From Sphingomonadaceae bacterium (lineage in GTDB: Bacteria; Pseudomonadota; Alphaproteobacteria; Sphingomonadales; Sphingomonadaceae), in the NCBI GenBank assembly GCA_016742125.1, contig JACVCM010000092.1, forward strand, positions 1 to 12,093: a DNA stretch of 12,093 nt, read 5' to 3'. Shown here one piece after another: positions 1 to 5,425 of the stretch (position 1 is the stretch's first letter; each line of letters begins with the position of its first letter). The notes beneath the pieces are model-generated. The model saw only the letters and a list, made by a program, of their open reading frames with translations. It had not been told where the DNA came from and did not search any database. The position numbers were made by a program, and so were the translations under genes.

Positions 1-90
1 TGTCAGTACCCAGCCAACGGAGATCGAAACGATACCGATCCCTATCATCGGGCCGATGGCAGTTATCATTGCCAGTTTATCAGGGTCCAT
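1..90 (-). CDS. Partial small membrane protein, distal gene of the psp operon
   Basis: The first 30 codons of a minus-strand gene are present; the rest lies beyond position 1. The start ATG (90-88) has a strong ribosome-binding site, GGAGGA at 100-95, four bases upstream. The visible peptide begins MDPDKLAMITAIGPMIGIG and continues with a hydrophobic, Gly/Ile/Val-rich stretch ending at the window edge, so at least one N-terminal membrane segment is expected. It starts 18 bp after the stop of the 96-aa psp-linked gene in the same direction, so it is probably the next cistron of the psp operon. I do not recognise the family. Function by position only: a possible accessory envelope-stress membrane protein. 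Confidence 0.7.
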   Translation of the reverse strand, partial: MDPDKLAMITAIGPMIGIGIVSISVGWVLT

Positions 91-108
91 ATTTTCCTCC
101 AACGCGCC

Positions 109-399
109 TTAGCGCAGCTTTTCTATTTCTTCCGAAAGGCGCCCGGCCTTATCGGTCACAATCCGTTCGAGAACAGCTATCCGTTCTTCCAGATGGCTTA
201 TCTTGCCATTCAGATTTTCGTTCTCGCTCGACAGCAGCATGATCTTGCGATCGGCTTCCGCATCGAATTTTCGCGAATGTCCGCCCCACTCGTCTTCAAG
301 AGGATAGCCATGTTTCGCGCGTATCCAGTTGTTAATTAGCCAGCCGCCATAAAAAACGGCGATAATGACAATGACAAAAGCGGGTCCGCTCCAGCTCAT
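109..399 (-). CDS. PspB-like membrane/coiled-coil protein of the psp operon (96 aa)
   Basis: A 96-residue protein with one N-terminal membrane helix (about residues 7-26), a short polar linker (residues 28-45, including KHGYPLEDEW) and a C-terminal helix of coiled-coil character (about 58-96). The architecture and the motif R73-I-A-V-L-E-R-I-V81 resemble PspB (R56-L-D-T-V-E-R-L-V64 in the neighbouring pspB). Its last 24 residues also align without gaps with the last 24 of PspC. I chose the ATG at 399 rather than the in-frame ATG at 414 because GAAGGA sits six bases before the former; the upstream ATG would overlap that site. The start overlaps the stop of the 51-aa gene by one base (TGATG), which implies translational coupling. 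Known: PspB/PspC sense inner-membrane stress and bind PspA. Inferred: a PspB paralogue or accessory partner; the function is untested here. Confidence 0.82.
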   Translation of the reverse strand: MSWSGPAFVIVIIAVFYGGWLINNWIRAKHGYPLEDEWGGHSRKFDAEADRKIMLLSSENENLNGKISHLEERIAVLERIVTDKAGRLSEEIEKLR

Positions 400-554
400 C
401 ACAGGTCCTTCCATGGCAGACGGCGGTTGATCGGGCGGATGTCGCTCTCTCGGAAATCGACGCTTGAGGTCCGGCGTTCGGCTTCGCGCTTCTTCTTTTC
501 GAAAAAGCGCCAAGCGAAAAGTGCCATCACGCCGAGAATGATCAAGGTAAACAT
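399..554 (-). CDS. Small single-pass membrane protein of the psp operon (51 aa)
   Basis: A short gene encoding 51 residues that begins MFTLIILGVMALFAWRFF and continues with a highly basic stretch (KKKREAERR, residues 20-28), then an acidic/basic hydrophilic tail ending in LPWKDL. This is a typical N-out/C-in single-span layout by the positive-inside rule. The ATG at 554 is preceded by GGGAGA at good spacing. The gene begins 23 bp after the pspC stop, and its TGA overlaps the ATG of the next gene by one base. It is easily missed by gene callers because it is so short. No family is recognised. Position, the ribosome-binding site and the coupled stop/start support it as a real gene; the role in the Psp response is inference. 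Confidence 0.75.
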   Translation of the reverse strand: MFTLIILGVMALFAWRFFEKKKREAERRTSSVDFRESDIRPINRRLPWKDL

Positions 555-577
555 CGGTCTCTCCCGATCCGCGCTAC

Positions 578-961
578 TCAGCGCAGGCTTTCGATTTCGT
601 CGGCCAGCTGCTTGTTGTTGCTGACATAATAGGTTTCGATATCGGCGAGCCGGTGGTCGATCTCGCGGAAGCGTGAGCGGATGTCGCGGGTGGTCCGGGC
701 TGGCGACTGGCGAACGCCCTGCCAGAATTTCTGCTCTTCCTTGTCATCGGTGTACAGGTGGATCGGCTTTTTGTCGGCCATCCAGGCGGTGATCCAGTAG
801 GCGATAAGCGTCCAGGGGAAGCCGCCCATCAGCGTCAGCATCACCGCACCCAGCCGCACCCAGAGGGGGTTCGTGCCCGTATAATCCGCAATCCCGGCGC
901 AAACGCCCTTCCACTTGGCGTTCTGCTTGTCGAGATAGAATTTGGTGTGTGCACCTGACAT
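578..961 (-). CDS. pspC: Phage shock protein C, PspC (membrane stress sensor)
   Basis: A 127-residue PspC-family protein. The PspC domain covers about residues 5-66: the conserved K-W-x-G-V-C-A-G-I-A-D-Y segment (residues 16-27) is followed by a hydrophobic re-entrant or membrane-spanning region (about 34-62). The rest is a charged cytoplasmic tail with a helix ending in LADEIESLR. In studied bacteria PspC works with PspB at the inner membrane to release PspA from PspF under envelope stress. The ATG at 961 has AAGGAA eight bases upstream and lies one base after the pspB stop, so the two are translated together. The tail's final 24 residues match the end of the 96-aa neighbour. Family assignment is secure; partners are inferred from the operon. 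Confidence 0.95.
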   Translation of the reverse strand: MSGAHTKFYLDKQNAKWKGVCAGIADYTGTNPLWVRLGAVMLTLMGGFPWTLIAYWITAWMADKKPIHLYTDDKEEQKFWQGVRQSPARTTRDIRSRFREIDHRLADIETYYVSNNKQLADEIESLR

Positions 962-962
962 T

Positions 963-1250
963 TCAGCGGTTCCTTTCCAGCCGGCGGATATTCTCTGGGG
1001 CATATTCTTCTGGTTCGTGATCGATACGACGCGGGTGCCATTCGGGATTATCCTGCGCGACGAGCCGCTCGACAGTGTCAAGCCTGTCTTCAAGACGGCG
1101 GGCAAGTTCGTGCATGTCACCCAGCATCCGCTCGTCATCATTGGTGAGAGTTGCCGCCGTTTTCCAGCGCGTTACATAGTGGAGGATCAGCCAGGGCAGG
1201 CCGATGAACAGCATGCCGACGACAAAAACGGGTACGAGTACTTCATCCAT
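963..1250 (-). CDS. pspB: Phage shock protein B, PspB
   Basis: A 95-residue protein with an N-terminal membrane helix (about residues 5-25) and a cytoplasmic coiled coil (about 38-68) containing the family pattern R-L-x-x-V-E-R-L-V followed by NPEW, the equivalent of the D-x-x-P-x-W end of classical PspB. It is about 20 residues longer than enterobacterial PspB because of a charged C-terminal extension (residues 72-95). PspB and PspC form the membrane sensor that recruits PspA and frees PspF. The ATG at 1250 follows the pspA stop by four bases, with AAGGG in the end of pspA as ribosome-binding site. pspC starts one base after its stop. Confidence 0.93.
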   Translation of the reverse strand: MDEVLVPVFVVGMLFIGLPWLILHYVTRWKTAATLTNDDERMLGDMHELARRLEDRLDTVERLVAQDNPEWHPRRIDHEPEEYAPENIRRLERNR

Positions 1251-1254
1251 CGGG

Positions 1255-1935
1255 TCAGCCCTTCTTTTCTTGCGCCTGCATAGCTTTTTTCATTTCTTCG
1301 AGCTCGGCATCGACGACATCGAAGCTTTCGAGAGCGGCAATCTCGTCCCCGAGCGTTTTGGGTGCGTCGCTGCCGATCTTCAGCGCGTCGGCATAGCCCT
1401 GTGCCTCGTCCACGCGGCGCTCGAGAACGTCGAAGCGTGAAAAGGCTTCACGCACCTTGTCGCCATTGTACATGGTACGAAGCTTCACCTGGTTCTCCGC
1501 GCTCTCGAGGCGGGTCATAAGCGCATTCTGACGGCTGCGTGCGTCTGCGAGTTTCTTTTGCAGCTTATGGATGTCCTGTTCGGATGCCTTGAGAGCGTCA
1601 TTCAGCACATCCACCTCCGCGCTAAGCTGTTCACGCATATCGGTGGCCTTGCGCTTTTCCAAGAGGGCTGCTTTGGCGAGGTCTTCGCGGCCCTTGGAAA
1701 GCGCGAGTTGGGCCTTGTCGGTCCAGTCGGTTTCCAGTGTCGTCAGCTTGTCGATATGGCGGCGAAGCTCTTTCTGATCGGCGATGGTGCGTGCTGCACT
1801 GGCGCGGACTTCGACGAGCGTTTCCTCCATCTCCAGAATGATCATACGGATCATCTTTGCCGGGTCCTGCGACTTGTCGAGCAGGTCGGTGACATTGGCA
1901 GCGATGATGTCGCGGGTTCGTGAGAAAATGCCCAT
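1255..1935 (-). CDS. pspA: Phage shock protein A, PspA (membrane-binding ESCRT-III-like effector and PspF inhibitor)
   Basis: A 226-residue member of the PspA/IM30/Vipp1 family, close to the usual length of about 222. It begins with the family's amphipathic membrane-binding helix (MGIFSRTRDIIAANVTDLL, residues 1-19). Next comes the conserved DPAKMIRMII..EMEETL segment (24-40) and then long, highly charged coiled-coil helices to about residue 180. The family stabilises stressed inner membrane by oligomerising on it, and in the resting state binds PspF and blocks its ATPase. An in-frame upstream extension exists, but the family N-terminus and GGAG eight bases before the ATG at 1935 fix the start. 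Expression is expected from the sigma-54 promoter at 2263-2280 on the same strand, through a hairpin at 1985-2023. Confidence 0.96.
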   Translation of the reverse strand: MGIFSRTRDIIAANVTDLLDKSQDPAKMIRMIILEMEETLVEVRASAARTIADQKELRRHIDKLTTLETDWTDKAQLALSKGREDLAKAALLEKRKATDMREQLSAEVDVLNDALKASEQDIHKLQKKLADARSRQNALMTRLESAENQVKLRTMYNGDKVREAFSRFDVLERRVDEAQGYADALKIGSDAPKTLGDEIAALESFDVVDAELEEMKKAMQAQEKKG

Positions 1936-1976
1936 TGGGTAACTCCGGTTCAAACTGGTCTTGCGCGCATATTCGT

Positions 1977-2023
1977 AAAAAGGGGCGACCGGGGCAAGGG
2001 GGGAGCTGGGGTGCCCCGGTCGC
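1977..2023 (-). terminator. Terminator-like hairpin between the 58-aa gene and pspA
   Basis: Positions 1985-1996 and 2012-2023 are a perfect 12-bp GC-rich inverted repeat (GCGACCGGGGCA and its complement) with a 15-nt loop. Reading the minus strand, the stem is followed by CCC and then TTTTT (1981-1977). This has the form of a Rho-independent terminator, placed 12 bp after the stop of the 58-aa gene and 49 bp before the pspA start. It may act as a leaky terminator, an RNA-processing site or a 3' stabiliser that sets different levels for the first gene and pspABC. The structure is seen directly; its role is inferred. Confidence 0.65.
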
Positions 2024-2035
2024 GGTGGCTCGACG

Positions 2036-2212
2036 TCAGGCGATGTAGCTGACGACGACGGGCCGTTGGGAGTGGGTGGTTGCATTTGCCTGGATATCTT
2101 CCTTGTGGTTGAGCACCGAAATGGCATAGCTTGTGAAGATCATCGCCATCGACAGCGCGAAGGCAATTCCGAGGCGGCTTTCGTTTTCCTGGCGGTTGGT
2201 TTCAGTGCTCAT
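2036..2212 (-). CDS. Small single-pass membrane protein, first gene after the psp sigma-54 promoter (58 aa)
   Basis: A 58-residue protein: a hydrophilic N-terminus (about residues 1-13, starting MSTETNRQENESR), one hydrophobic helix (about 14-34, with LGIAFALSMAMIF) and a polar C-terminus ending VVVSYIA. The ATG at 2212 has GGGAAG at good spacing; an in-frame upstream extension lacks support and would run back almost to the promoter. It is the first coding region downstream of the sigma-54 promoter (expected RNA start near 2253, leader about 40 nt), so it should be strongly induced by envelope stress. A terminator-like hairpin follows it. I do not recognise a characterised family; it is not PspD or PspG by sequence as far as I can judge. 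The function is unknown. Confidence 0.8.
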   Translation of the reverse strand: MSTETNRQENESRLGIAFALSMAMIFTSYAISVLNHKEDIQANATTHSQRPVVVSYIA

Positions 2213-2262
2213 TTTGGTCTTCCCTTTGTTGGTTCGTGCGGCTTCACCGCTCGCAACCATCT

Positions 2263-2280
2263 TAGCAGGGAGCGTGCCAA
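2263..2280 (-). promoter_or_regulatory. Sigma-54 promoter of the psp operon
   Basis: On the minus strand the sequence reads TTGGCACGCTCCCTGCTAA (2280-2262). The sigma-54 consensus is TGGCACG-N4-TTGCT; this site matches the whole -24 element exactly and the -12 element as CTGCT. The invariant GG (2278-2277) and GC (2266-2265) are separated by the required 10 bases. The expected RNA start is near 2253, giving a leader of about 40 nt before the 58-aa gene. A divergent gene for the sigma-54 activator PspF makes this the expected psp promoter. Confidence 0.92.
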
Positions 2281-2333
2281 TTTTGATTTTTGGCGGAATT
2301 GAGGCGAATTTTCATGTATTCAACTTCATATCG

Positions 2334-2370
2334 ATGGTAATTATTGCCATACTATGGTGAAATATGCCAA
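2334..2370. promoter_or_regulatory. Probable PspF upstream activating sequences (two sites)
   Basis: Two related elements of the form ATGGT-N6-TGCCA begin at 2334 and 2354, exactly 20 bp apart, about two helical turns, so they would lie on the same DNA face. The first (2334-2350) is a nearly perfect 17-bp palindrome, ATGGTAATTATTGCCAT. The second (2354-2370) shares 11 of 17 positions with it. They are centred roughly 90 and 110 bp upstream of the predicted sigma-54 RNA start, the usual distance for enhancer-binding proteins. They also end 10 bp before the pspF ATG, so bound PspF could repress its own gene. Symmetry and spacing are seen; PspF binding is inferred. Confidence 0.55.
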
Positions 2371-2379
2371 TGTTTGAAA

Positions 2380-3414
2380 ATGGATCGTGAAAGCCATCAG
2401 TTTATAGGTCAGTCGTCGGCTTTTCTCGATGCAGTTGAACGTGCCAGCCGGGCTGCGCCGCTGAACCGGCCGGTGCTGGTGGTCGGTGAACGCGGGACTG
2501 GCAAGGAACTGATTGCCGAGCGTCTCCATCGCCTCAGTTCGCGGTGGGACGGGCCGCTGGTAACGATGAACTGCGCCGCCTTACCCGAAACGTTGATCGA
2601 GGCCGAACTTTTCGGTCATGAAGCGGGCGCGTTCACCGGAGCGACGCGTGCGCGCGAAGGTCGATTTGAAGAAGCGGATGGCGGTACGCTGTTCCTTGAC
2701 GAGCTCGGTACGCTCAGCATGGGTGCGCAGGAACGACTTTTGCGTGCGGTCGAATATGGCGAGGTGACACGCATCGGTTCATCCCGCCCCGTGCGTGTGG
2801 ATGTCCGTATCGTTGCGGCCACGAACGAGCATCTGCCTAACATGGTCGATGCGGGGAAATTTCGGGCCGACCTGCTGGACCGGCTGTCATTCGAGGTCGT
2901 GACGCTGCCCCCGCTGAGAGTGCGCGAAGGCGATGTCGAGGTGTTAGCCGAGTATTTCGGCCGCAGAATGGCGGCCGAACTGGGGTGGGATGGCTGGCCC
3001 GGTTTTGGCGAGGTTGCAACGCGCGCGATGGAAAATCATCTGTGGCCGGGCAATGTTCGCGAACTGCGTAACGTGGTCGAGCGGGCGGTGTACCGTTGGG
3101 CCGACCCCAATCAGCCCGTTGACTATATCCAGTTCGATCCGTTCGAAAGCCCTTGGCGCAGCGGTATCGCGACATCGGCTCCCACGCATGCCAAGGTTGA
3201 CAGCGATACCGGCAATGAAGCCCGTTTCTCCACCGATCTTAGTCAGACAGTCGATGTAACCGACTTCCGCGAGGCGACCGAGCGATATGAAAAAGCGGTT
3301 CTGGAGCAGGCGCTTGCGAAATGTCGTTACAACCAGCGACAGACCGCGAAAGCGCTGAATTTGAGTTATGACCAGTTAAGGCATACACTGAAGAAGCACG
3401 ATCTTCTGGGATAA
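2380..3414 (+). CDS. pspF: PspF, sigma-54-dependent activator of the psp operon
   Basis: A 344-residue bacterial enhancer-binding protein with an AAA+ domain (about residues 8-240) and a C-terminal Fis-type helix-turn-helix (about 315-343). Like PspF it lacks an N-terminal receiver or sensor domain. Walker A is GERGTGKE (36-43), the sigma-54 contact loop is GAFTGA (83-88), Walker B is FLDE (105-108), and arginine-finger residues are R162 and R168. With the ATG at 2380, W56, N64, K42, D107, R162 and R168 all fall at the same numbers as in the well-studied E. coli protein, which decides the start; W56 is the residue known for sensing PspA. There is no clear ribosome-binding site, so translation may be weak. 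The gene is divergent from the psp operon and shares its regulatory region. A hydrophilic linker (about 260-295) separates the AAA+ and DNA-binding domains. Confidence 0.96.
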   Translation: MDRESHQFIGQSSAFLDAVERASRAAPLNRPVLVVGERGTGKELIAERLHRLSSRWDGPLVTMNCAALPETLIEAELFGHEAGAFTGATRAREGRFEEADGGTLFLDELGTLSMGAQERLLRAVEYGEVTRIGSSRPVRVDVRIVAATNEHLPNMVDAGKFRADLLDRLSFEVVTLPPLRVREGDVEVLAEYFGRRMAAELGWDGWPGFGEVATRAMENHLWPGNVRELRNVVERAVYRWADPNQPVDYIQFDPFESPWRSGIATSAPTHAKVDSDTGNEARFSTDLSQTVDVTDFREATERYEKAVLEQALAKCRYNQRQTAKALNLSYDQLRHTLKKHDLLG

Positions 3415-3439
3415 AAAAGGCGGCCGAAGCCGCCTTTTT
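3414..3439. terminator. Bidirectional Rho-independent terminator between pspF and the convergent gene
   Basis: The stem AAAAAGGCGGC (3414-3424) pairs with GCCGCCTTTTT (3429-3439) around a four-base loop. On the plus strand the loop is CGAA; on the minus strand it is the very stable C(TTCG)G tetraloop. Both strands end in a T tract. It starts at the last base of the pspF stop codon and ends 16 bp before the stop of the convergent membrane-protein gene, so it serves both transcripts. Confidence 0.93.
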
Positions 3440-3455
3440 CGTGAAATTGCAAGCC

Positions 3456-4019
3456 TCACCCGCCGTTGGCACTGACCATGCAATACAGCATCGGGATCGA
3501 CAGCAATGTGTTCAGGCGCGACGTCATCATTGCGGTGGTCGCCGCCTTGGCTTTGGTAGCATCGTCGGCTTCGACAATACCGAGCGCCTTTTTCTGGTTC
3601 GGCCAGATGATGAACCACACGTTGAATGCCATGACAAGCGCGAGCCACATGCCAATTCCGATCAGCTTGTACGGATCCTGCAGGGTAAAGGCCTGGTGCG
3701 CATAGCCAGCCTGAACGGCGATGATCAGCCCGAACAATACGGTCAACGCCGCCGCCCAGCGGAAAAAGAACAGCGCCGAAGGTGCGATATGCTTTGAAAC
3801 GCCTGGTTTTAGTTCGGCAGGAATTTTGGGCATGGTGGGGATTTGCACGAAGTTGAAATAATAGAGCAAACCGATCCACAGAATGCCGACAAATGTGTGT
3901 AGCCAGCGTGTCACCGACTGTGCGGTCAACGCATCGCCATCGACGCCGAACATGACGGCGAGTGCAAGCACCAGCCCGGCAACCAGTACCAAGTGCAGAT
4001 TTCCGAAAAATTTAGCCAT
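3456..4019 (-). CDS. Membrane protein of the urate hydroxylase PuuD N-terminal type
   Basis: A 187-residue, strongly hydrophobic protein with about four or five membrane helices (near residues 8-24, 38-56, 83-102, 119-138 and 168-182). The segment WLHTFVGILWIGLLYYFNF (39-57) is the hallmark of the membrane domain of PuuD-type urate hydroxylases. In full-length PuuD this domain is followed by a C-terminal cytochrome c; that part, and any CxxCH haem motif, is absent, so the protein is only about half the usual length. Conserved histidines such as H41 and H77 could be haem or metal ligands, but this is a guess. The start ATG (4019) has a strong AGGAGG four bases upstream. No purine-degradation gene is nearby, so urate oxidation is not supported by context; a generic membrane redox role is as likely. 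Confidence 0.78.
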   Translation of the reverse strand: MAKFFGNLHLVLVAGLVLALAVMFGVDGDALTAQSVTRWLHTFVGILWIGLLYYFNFVQIPTMPKIPAELKPGVSKHIAPSALFFFRWAAALTVLFGLIIAVQAGYAHQAFTLQDPYKLIGIGMWLALVMAFNVWFIIWPNQKKALGIVEADDATKAKAATTAMMTSRLNTLLSIPMLYCMVSANGG

Positions 4020-4121
4020 ATAACCTCCTGTTGGCTGTCCAGGCGATAGCGCCCCTTTGGCTGCCTGCCTAAACCCGGACCGCGGCCTTGTCACATATTT
4101 TCTGTAAGGTGGACGCTGTCG

Positions 4122-4160
4122 GGAACGCGCAGGCCCGTCACGGGTTGAAACGTCGAACCC
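4122..4160 (+). promoter_or_regulatory. Candidate stress-sigma (EcfG-type) promoter and inverted repeat before sodB
   Basis: GGAAC at 4122-4126 is followed after 16 bases by GGTT (4143-4146), one base off the alphaproteobacterial EcfG general-stress consensus GGAAC-N16/17-CGTT. The implied RNA start near 4153 leaves about 29 nt before sodB. The -10 overlaps an inverted repeat, GGGTT-N9-AACCC (4142-4160), that could be an operator or leader hairpin. No convincing sigma-70 promoter was seen. Weak evidence: the match is imperfect and the motif is short. Confidence 0.35.
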
Positions 4161-4181
4161 CAGTCATCCGGAGAAAATTGA

Positions 4182-4805
4182 ATGAGTTTCTCGCTTCCAG
4201 ACCTGCCGTTTGCCAAGGATGCATTTGGCGACGTCATTTCGGCCGAAACATTTGAGTTTCACCACGGGAAGCACCACAAGGCCTATGTCGACAAGACGAA
4301 CGAGCTGTTGGCGAATGAAGCCAAGCTTGCGGGGGCGTCTTTGTGTCAGGTTATTGTTGCAGCGAAGGATCGCGGGAACCAGATGCTGTTCAATAATGCC
4401 GCGCAGATATGGAACCACAGTTTCTACTGGCAATGCCTATCTCCCGAAGAGCAGTCACCGTCGGGCAAGCTCAAGAAAATGATTGCAGATGAATTTGGCG
4501 ATCATGAAACCATGATTCAACAGCTCGCGGACGAAGCCGTCAAGCACTTTGCCAGCGGTTGGGCGTGGCTGGTCCAGGACAAGGGTGTGCTGAAGATAAC
4601 GTCGCTGCATGATGCCGATACGCCGATTTTGCATGGGATCGAACCGTTGCTCACGATCGATGTGTGGGAGCACGCCTACTACATCGATTATCGCAACAAA
4701 AGACCGGATTACATCAACGCTTTACTGAACAAGGCCGTCAACTGGGAATTTGTTGCACAGAATCTGGATGGAAAGGGCACAGCGAGAGCCGATCAGGCGG
4801 GCTAG
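4182..4805 (+). CDS. sodB: Iron superoxide dismutase
   Basis: A 207-residue Fe/Mn-family superoxide dismutase, which converts superoxide to peroxide and oxygen; no signal peptide is visible, so it is cytoplasmic. The metal ligands are all present: H27 (in FEFHHGKHH), H79 (in WNHSFYW), D160 and H164 (in DVWEHAYY). Gln75 in FNNAAQIWNHSFYW, together with the overall motif, is typical of the iron-type enzyme rather than the manganese type. GGAG lies nine bases before the ATG at 4182. The gene is divergent from the PuuD-like membrane gene and convergent with yciB; its TAG overlaps the yciB TAG within CTAG (4802-4805), leaving no room for a terminator between them. Confidence 0.97.
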   Translation: MSFSLPDLPFAKDAFGDVISAETFEFHHGKHHKAYVDKTNELLANEAKLAGASLCQVIVAAKDRGNQMLFNNAAQIWNHSFYWQCLSPEEQSPSGKLKKMIADEFGDHETMIQQLADEAVKHFASGWAWLVQDKGVLKITSLHDADTPILHGIEPLLTIDVWEHAYYIDYRNKRPDYINALLNKAVNWEFVAQNLDGKGTARADQAG

Positions 4806-5425
4806 CCTTGTGGCGGAATTTCCGGAGCGCCGTCCATTTTGAGCCCATGTCGCAACAGCATCGGGATGTTCGCCAGCGCGAACAGGAATGTGAGTGCAGG
4901 AAGGCCGAAGGTCTTGATTGCGATATATTGATCGGCATCGGTCACTATGATGAGGATTTCGTTTAAACCTGCGAGTGCAAGAAAGAAGAGCCCCCAGCTG
5001 AGCGACAATTTGAGCCAGCCTTCCTCCGAAAGCCCGTCATAGGCCTGCTCAAGCAAATATTTGAGAGCAGGCTTGGCGCGCAACCATCCCCCCAGGATAA
5101 TCGCCGCGAATAGCAGGTAGACCGCAGTCGCCTTGTGCTGGATAAAACCGAAGTCCCTGAACCATAGTGTCAGCCCGCCAAAGCCAATCACAAAAAGCGC
5201 CGACATCTTCATCATCGGCGAAATGCGACCCAATTTCCATTTCGAAACAAGCATTGCGACCACAATCGCAACCATGAAGGCGGCTGTGCCGACAATCGGC
5301 CCCTGTACCGGATCGCTATCGCTTTTGCCGATGCGCGAACCCAGAAAAAACACAAGCAGCGGGCCAAAGTCGAGGATGACACTGAGCCACCCTGTCGGCT
5401 TTCTACCGGCATCGGCCGCACTCAT
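4802..5425 (-). CDS. yciB: Inner-membrane septation protein A family (YciB/IspZ)
   Basis: A 207-residue multi-pass membrane protein with about five or six hydrophobic helices. It has the family's start (a helix with LDFGPLLVFFLGSRIG, residues 18-33) and end (LNEILIIV near residue 155, then a last helix before a short polar tail). YciB/IspZ proteins are inner-membrane proteins linked to septation, cell-envelope integrity and membrane potential; the molecular activity is unclear. The N-terminal part is slightly longer than in the E. coli protein (179 aa). Its ATG overlaps the ftsY stop (ATGA, 5422-5425), so it is the last gene of the dapF-mtaB-ftsY-yciB chain. It ends in a tail-to-tail 4-bp overlap with sodB. 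Confidence 0.92.
   Translation of the reverse strand: MSAADAGRKPTGWLSVILDFGPLLVFFLGSRIGKSDSDPVQGPIVGTAAFMVAIVVAMLVSKWKLGRISPMMKMSALFVIGFGGLTLWFRDFGFIQHKATAVYLLFAAIILGGWLRAKPALKYLLEQAYDGLSEEGWLKLSLSWGLFFLALAGLNEILIIVTDADQYIAIKTFGLPALTFLFALANIPMLLRHGLKMDGAPEIPPQG

Noticed and set aside
2278..2292. IHF site between the sigma-54 promoter and the activator sites
   Set aside because: The AT-rich stretch resembles part of the consensus but no alignment satisfies both conserved blocks; bending here remains possible but is not supported.
2291..2306. GG-N10-GC on the plus strand that could be a sigma-54 promoter for pspF
   Set aside because: Only the two invariant dinucleotides and TGGC fit; the rest of both elements is off consensus, and such a match is common by chance.
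2344..2382. TTG start at 2344 for pspF, adding 12 residues
   Set aside because: It lies within the palindromic activator site, has no ribosome-binding site, and would shift W56, D107 and R168 away from the E. coli PspF register that the ATG at 2380 matches exactly.
4088..4116. TTGTCA as a sigma-70 -35 element for sodB
   Set aside because: No acceptable -10 hexamer lies 16-18 bases downstream.
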